Below are positions 4,820 to 5,507 of a stretch of DNA of 5,507 nucleotides, in pieces. The stretch's first letter is position 1; each line of letters opens with the position of its first letter. A program made the position numbers and the translations under genes. The notes beneath the pieces are model-generated. The model ran no database searches, was not told the origin of the DNA, and was given only the letters and a program-made list of their open reading frames with translations. Origin of the DNA: Clostridium sp. AF27-2AA (GTDB lineage: Bacteria > Bacillota > Clostridia > Lachnospirales > Lachnospiraceae); assembly GCF_003478505.1 (NCBI RefSeq), contig NZ_QUFI01000010.1:1-5507 (forward strand). The letters are read 5' to 3'.

Positions 4820-5182
4820 CTCATACAAAACAATTTCTTCTGCCCGGTTGTGAATGTTATTGCAACGCTGCACCCATTCCATTTGACAGGTACGCTTCAA
4901 TTCCTCGGTCACGCCCTCGGCAGCTTTCATCTGCTCCATGATGGTGTCTAACCGTTCCTGTACCTGTTCGTTCAGGTCTGCAAGGTATGTCCATAACTCC
5001 CCTGTCAAGGTCAAGGTGTTCAATTTGGCTGGGTGGACTTCTCTTAAATACTCCCGGTGCATCCGTCCGTACTTTCCGATAGGGCGGTGTTCCTCCGGCA
5101 GCTTCAAATCTGGGATATAGTAATCTCCGACAAGAATATAATCAATTCCGTTTTCCGTTATTCTTGGTTTCAATTCGCTCAT
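4805..5182 (-). CDS. tnpV: TnpV family transposon-encoded protein
   Basis: A 125-residue cytoplasmic protein of the TnpV family (PF14198), first described from Tn4451-type mobilizable transposons; its biochemical role is not established. The N-terminal half has the family line ENGIDYILVGDYYIPDL and PIGKYGRMHREYLREVHP (about 11-51). The rest is helical: LNTLTLTGELWTYLADLNEQ, then a charged coiled segment to the C-terminus. Length is normal. The ATG at 5180-5182 has an AGGAGG site 9 bases upstream and lies 41 bases inside the preceding regulator gene, so the two are translated from one mRNA. It is a marker that the window is part of a mobile element. Confidence 0.92.
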   Translation of the reverse strand: MSELKPRITENGIDYILVGDYYIPDLKLPEEHRPIGKYGRMHREYLREVHPAKLNTLTLTGELWTYLADLNEQVQERLDTIMEQMKAAEGVTEELKRTCQMEWVQRCNNIHNRAEEIVLYEMIYS

Positions 5183-5414
5183 GCTCCTTACCTCCTGTGG
5201 AAGCAGGCTCGTCTGATACTAACTCAATCACATCGGTAATCTCACAATTCAGCGTTTCGCAGATACGGGCTAATGTATCCATGCTGATGTGCTTTCCCTC
5301 TTTGCTCATGTTGGCAATCATATTCGTTGTCATACCAGCAGCAAGCCTTAAATCTTCTTTTCTCATATCACGCTCTAACAGTGTATGCCAGAGTGGTTTA
5401 TAGCTGATGTGCAT
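5142..5414 (-). CDS. Small XRE/Cro-type regulator (HTH_26, YozG-like)
   Basis: A 90-residue DNA-binding regulator. Residues 1-66 are a compact Cro/C1 helix-turn-helix: MHISYKPLWHTLLERDMRKEDLR, recognition part LAAGMTTNMIANMSKEGKHIS, then MDTLARICETLNCEITDVIELV. A short polar tail follows. The frame is open upstream to an ATG at 5504, but that start would lie over the -35 box. The ATG at 5412-5414 fits the conserved domain start and has GGAAGG/GGCGGG purines before it, so it was chosen. The 3' end overlaps tnpV by 41 bases. It probably represses its own promoter at 5478-5506; that is inference from family behaviour. Confidence 0.9.
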   Translation of the reverse strand: MHISYKPLWHTLLERDMRKEDLRLAAGMTTNMIANMSKEGKHISMDTLARICETLNCEITDVIELVSDEPASTGGKEHERIETKNNGKRN

Positions 5415-5443
5415 ATTGCTTTCCCGCCTTCCTATCCATACCA

Positions 5444-5461
5444 CCGGGGCGGCTGCCCCGG
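5444..5461. repeat. GC-rich leader hairpin before the small XRE gene
   Basis: The perfect arms CCGGGGC (5444-5450) and GCCCCGG (5455-5461) enclose GGCT. It lies in the 5' leader of the XRE-tnpV transcript, between the promoter and the ribosome site. On the minus strand an overlapping alternative pairing CTGCC/GGCAG is possible, so the leader could switch between two folds. No T-run follows. Confidence 0.65.
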
Positions 5462-5477
5462 CAGGAACTTTTCTCTT

Positions 5478-5506
5478 ATTATAGCACCAATCTTGTGAAA
5501 TCACAA
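5478..5506 (-). promoter_or_regulatory. Promoter of the small XRE-tnpV operon
   Basis: On the minus strand TTGTGA (5501-5506, four of six) is 17 bases from a perfect TATAAT (5478-5483), with TG in the extended -10 position (TGC before TATAAT, as in the promoter at 2870-2899). Start of transcription would be near 5471, giving a leader of some 55 bases. Confidence 0.75.
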
Positions 5507-5507
5507 T

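Noticed and set aside
5142..5504. Longer 120-residue version of the small XRE protein
   Set aside because: The upstream start would lie over the promoter -35 box, and the extra 30 residues do not belong to the helix-turn-helix domain; the ATG at 5412-5414 is preferred.
1..5507. CRISPR arrays, tRNA or rRNA genes, integrase or insertion sequence ends
   Set aside because: No regularly spaced repeats, no cloverleaf or rRNA-like stretches and no recombinase motifs were seen on either strand.

Overview
The window looks like part of a mobilizable or integrative element from a low-to-mid GC Gram-positive gut bacterium of the Clostridia type (Lachnospiraceae/Ruminococcaceae-like). Three things point there: strong AGGAGG-type ribosome binding sites, a set of accessory families typical of Clostridia elements (MobA/MobL relaxase, RepA_N-type winged helix protein, DUF3847 protein, TnpV, XRE regulators), and tightly overlapping minus-strand genes. 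No integrase, transposase or rRNA/tRNA gene lies inside, so the element's ends are not visible.

Layout, left to right. Positions 1-864 (minus) hold the first 288 residues of a MobA/MobL (MOBQ) relaxase that runs off the left edge. Positions 865-1048 form its leader, with an 8-bp perfect hairpin, a strong minus-strand terminator (928-962) and a 19-bp imperfect palindrome. A small AT-rich orphan gene (1049-1270, minus) follows with its own candidate promoter. Positions 1271-1646 have no gene but are packed with inverted repeats, including a three-tier hairpin (1432-1482). On the plus strand at 1607-1639 there is a good match to an IncQ/MOBQ-type origin of transfer: an inverted repeat followed by TAATTGCG/CCCT. 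Positions 1647-2462 carry a three-gene minus-strand operon (DUF3847 protein, RepA_N-like winged helix protein, small four-cysteine protein) with overlapping ends. Positions 2463-2945 have no confident gene but contain coding-like minus-strand frames and the promoter of a divergent XRE regulator (2946-3752, plus).

A bidirectional terminator (3757-3802) separates that regulator from a convergent, visibly AT-richer pair of minus-strand genes: a DUF3592-like membrane protein (3864-4328) and an SRPBCC-fold protein (4350-4754). This pair looks like cargo inserted into the backbone. The right end carries TnpV (4805-5182) and a small XRE/Cro-type regulator (5142-5414), which overlap by 41 bases and share a promoter (5478-5506).

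Working model (inference): the RepA_N/DUF3847 operon and the oriT-relaxase pair form a replication/mobilization core. The relaxase would nick at about 1635/1636, and the two XRE proteins would control the core and accessory operons. The AT-rich genes are passengers. The most valuable new observation is the predicted oriT and the structured DNA beside it. The next most valuable is the terminator in the relaxase leader with no promoter visible after it.
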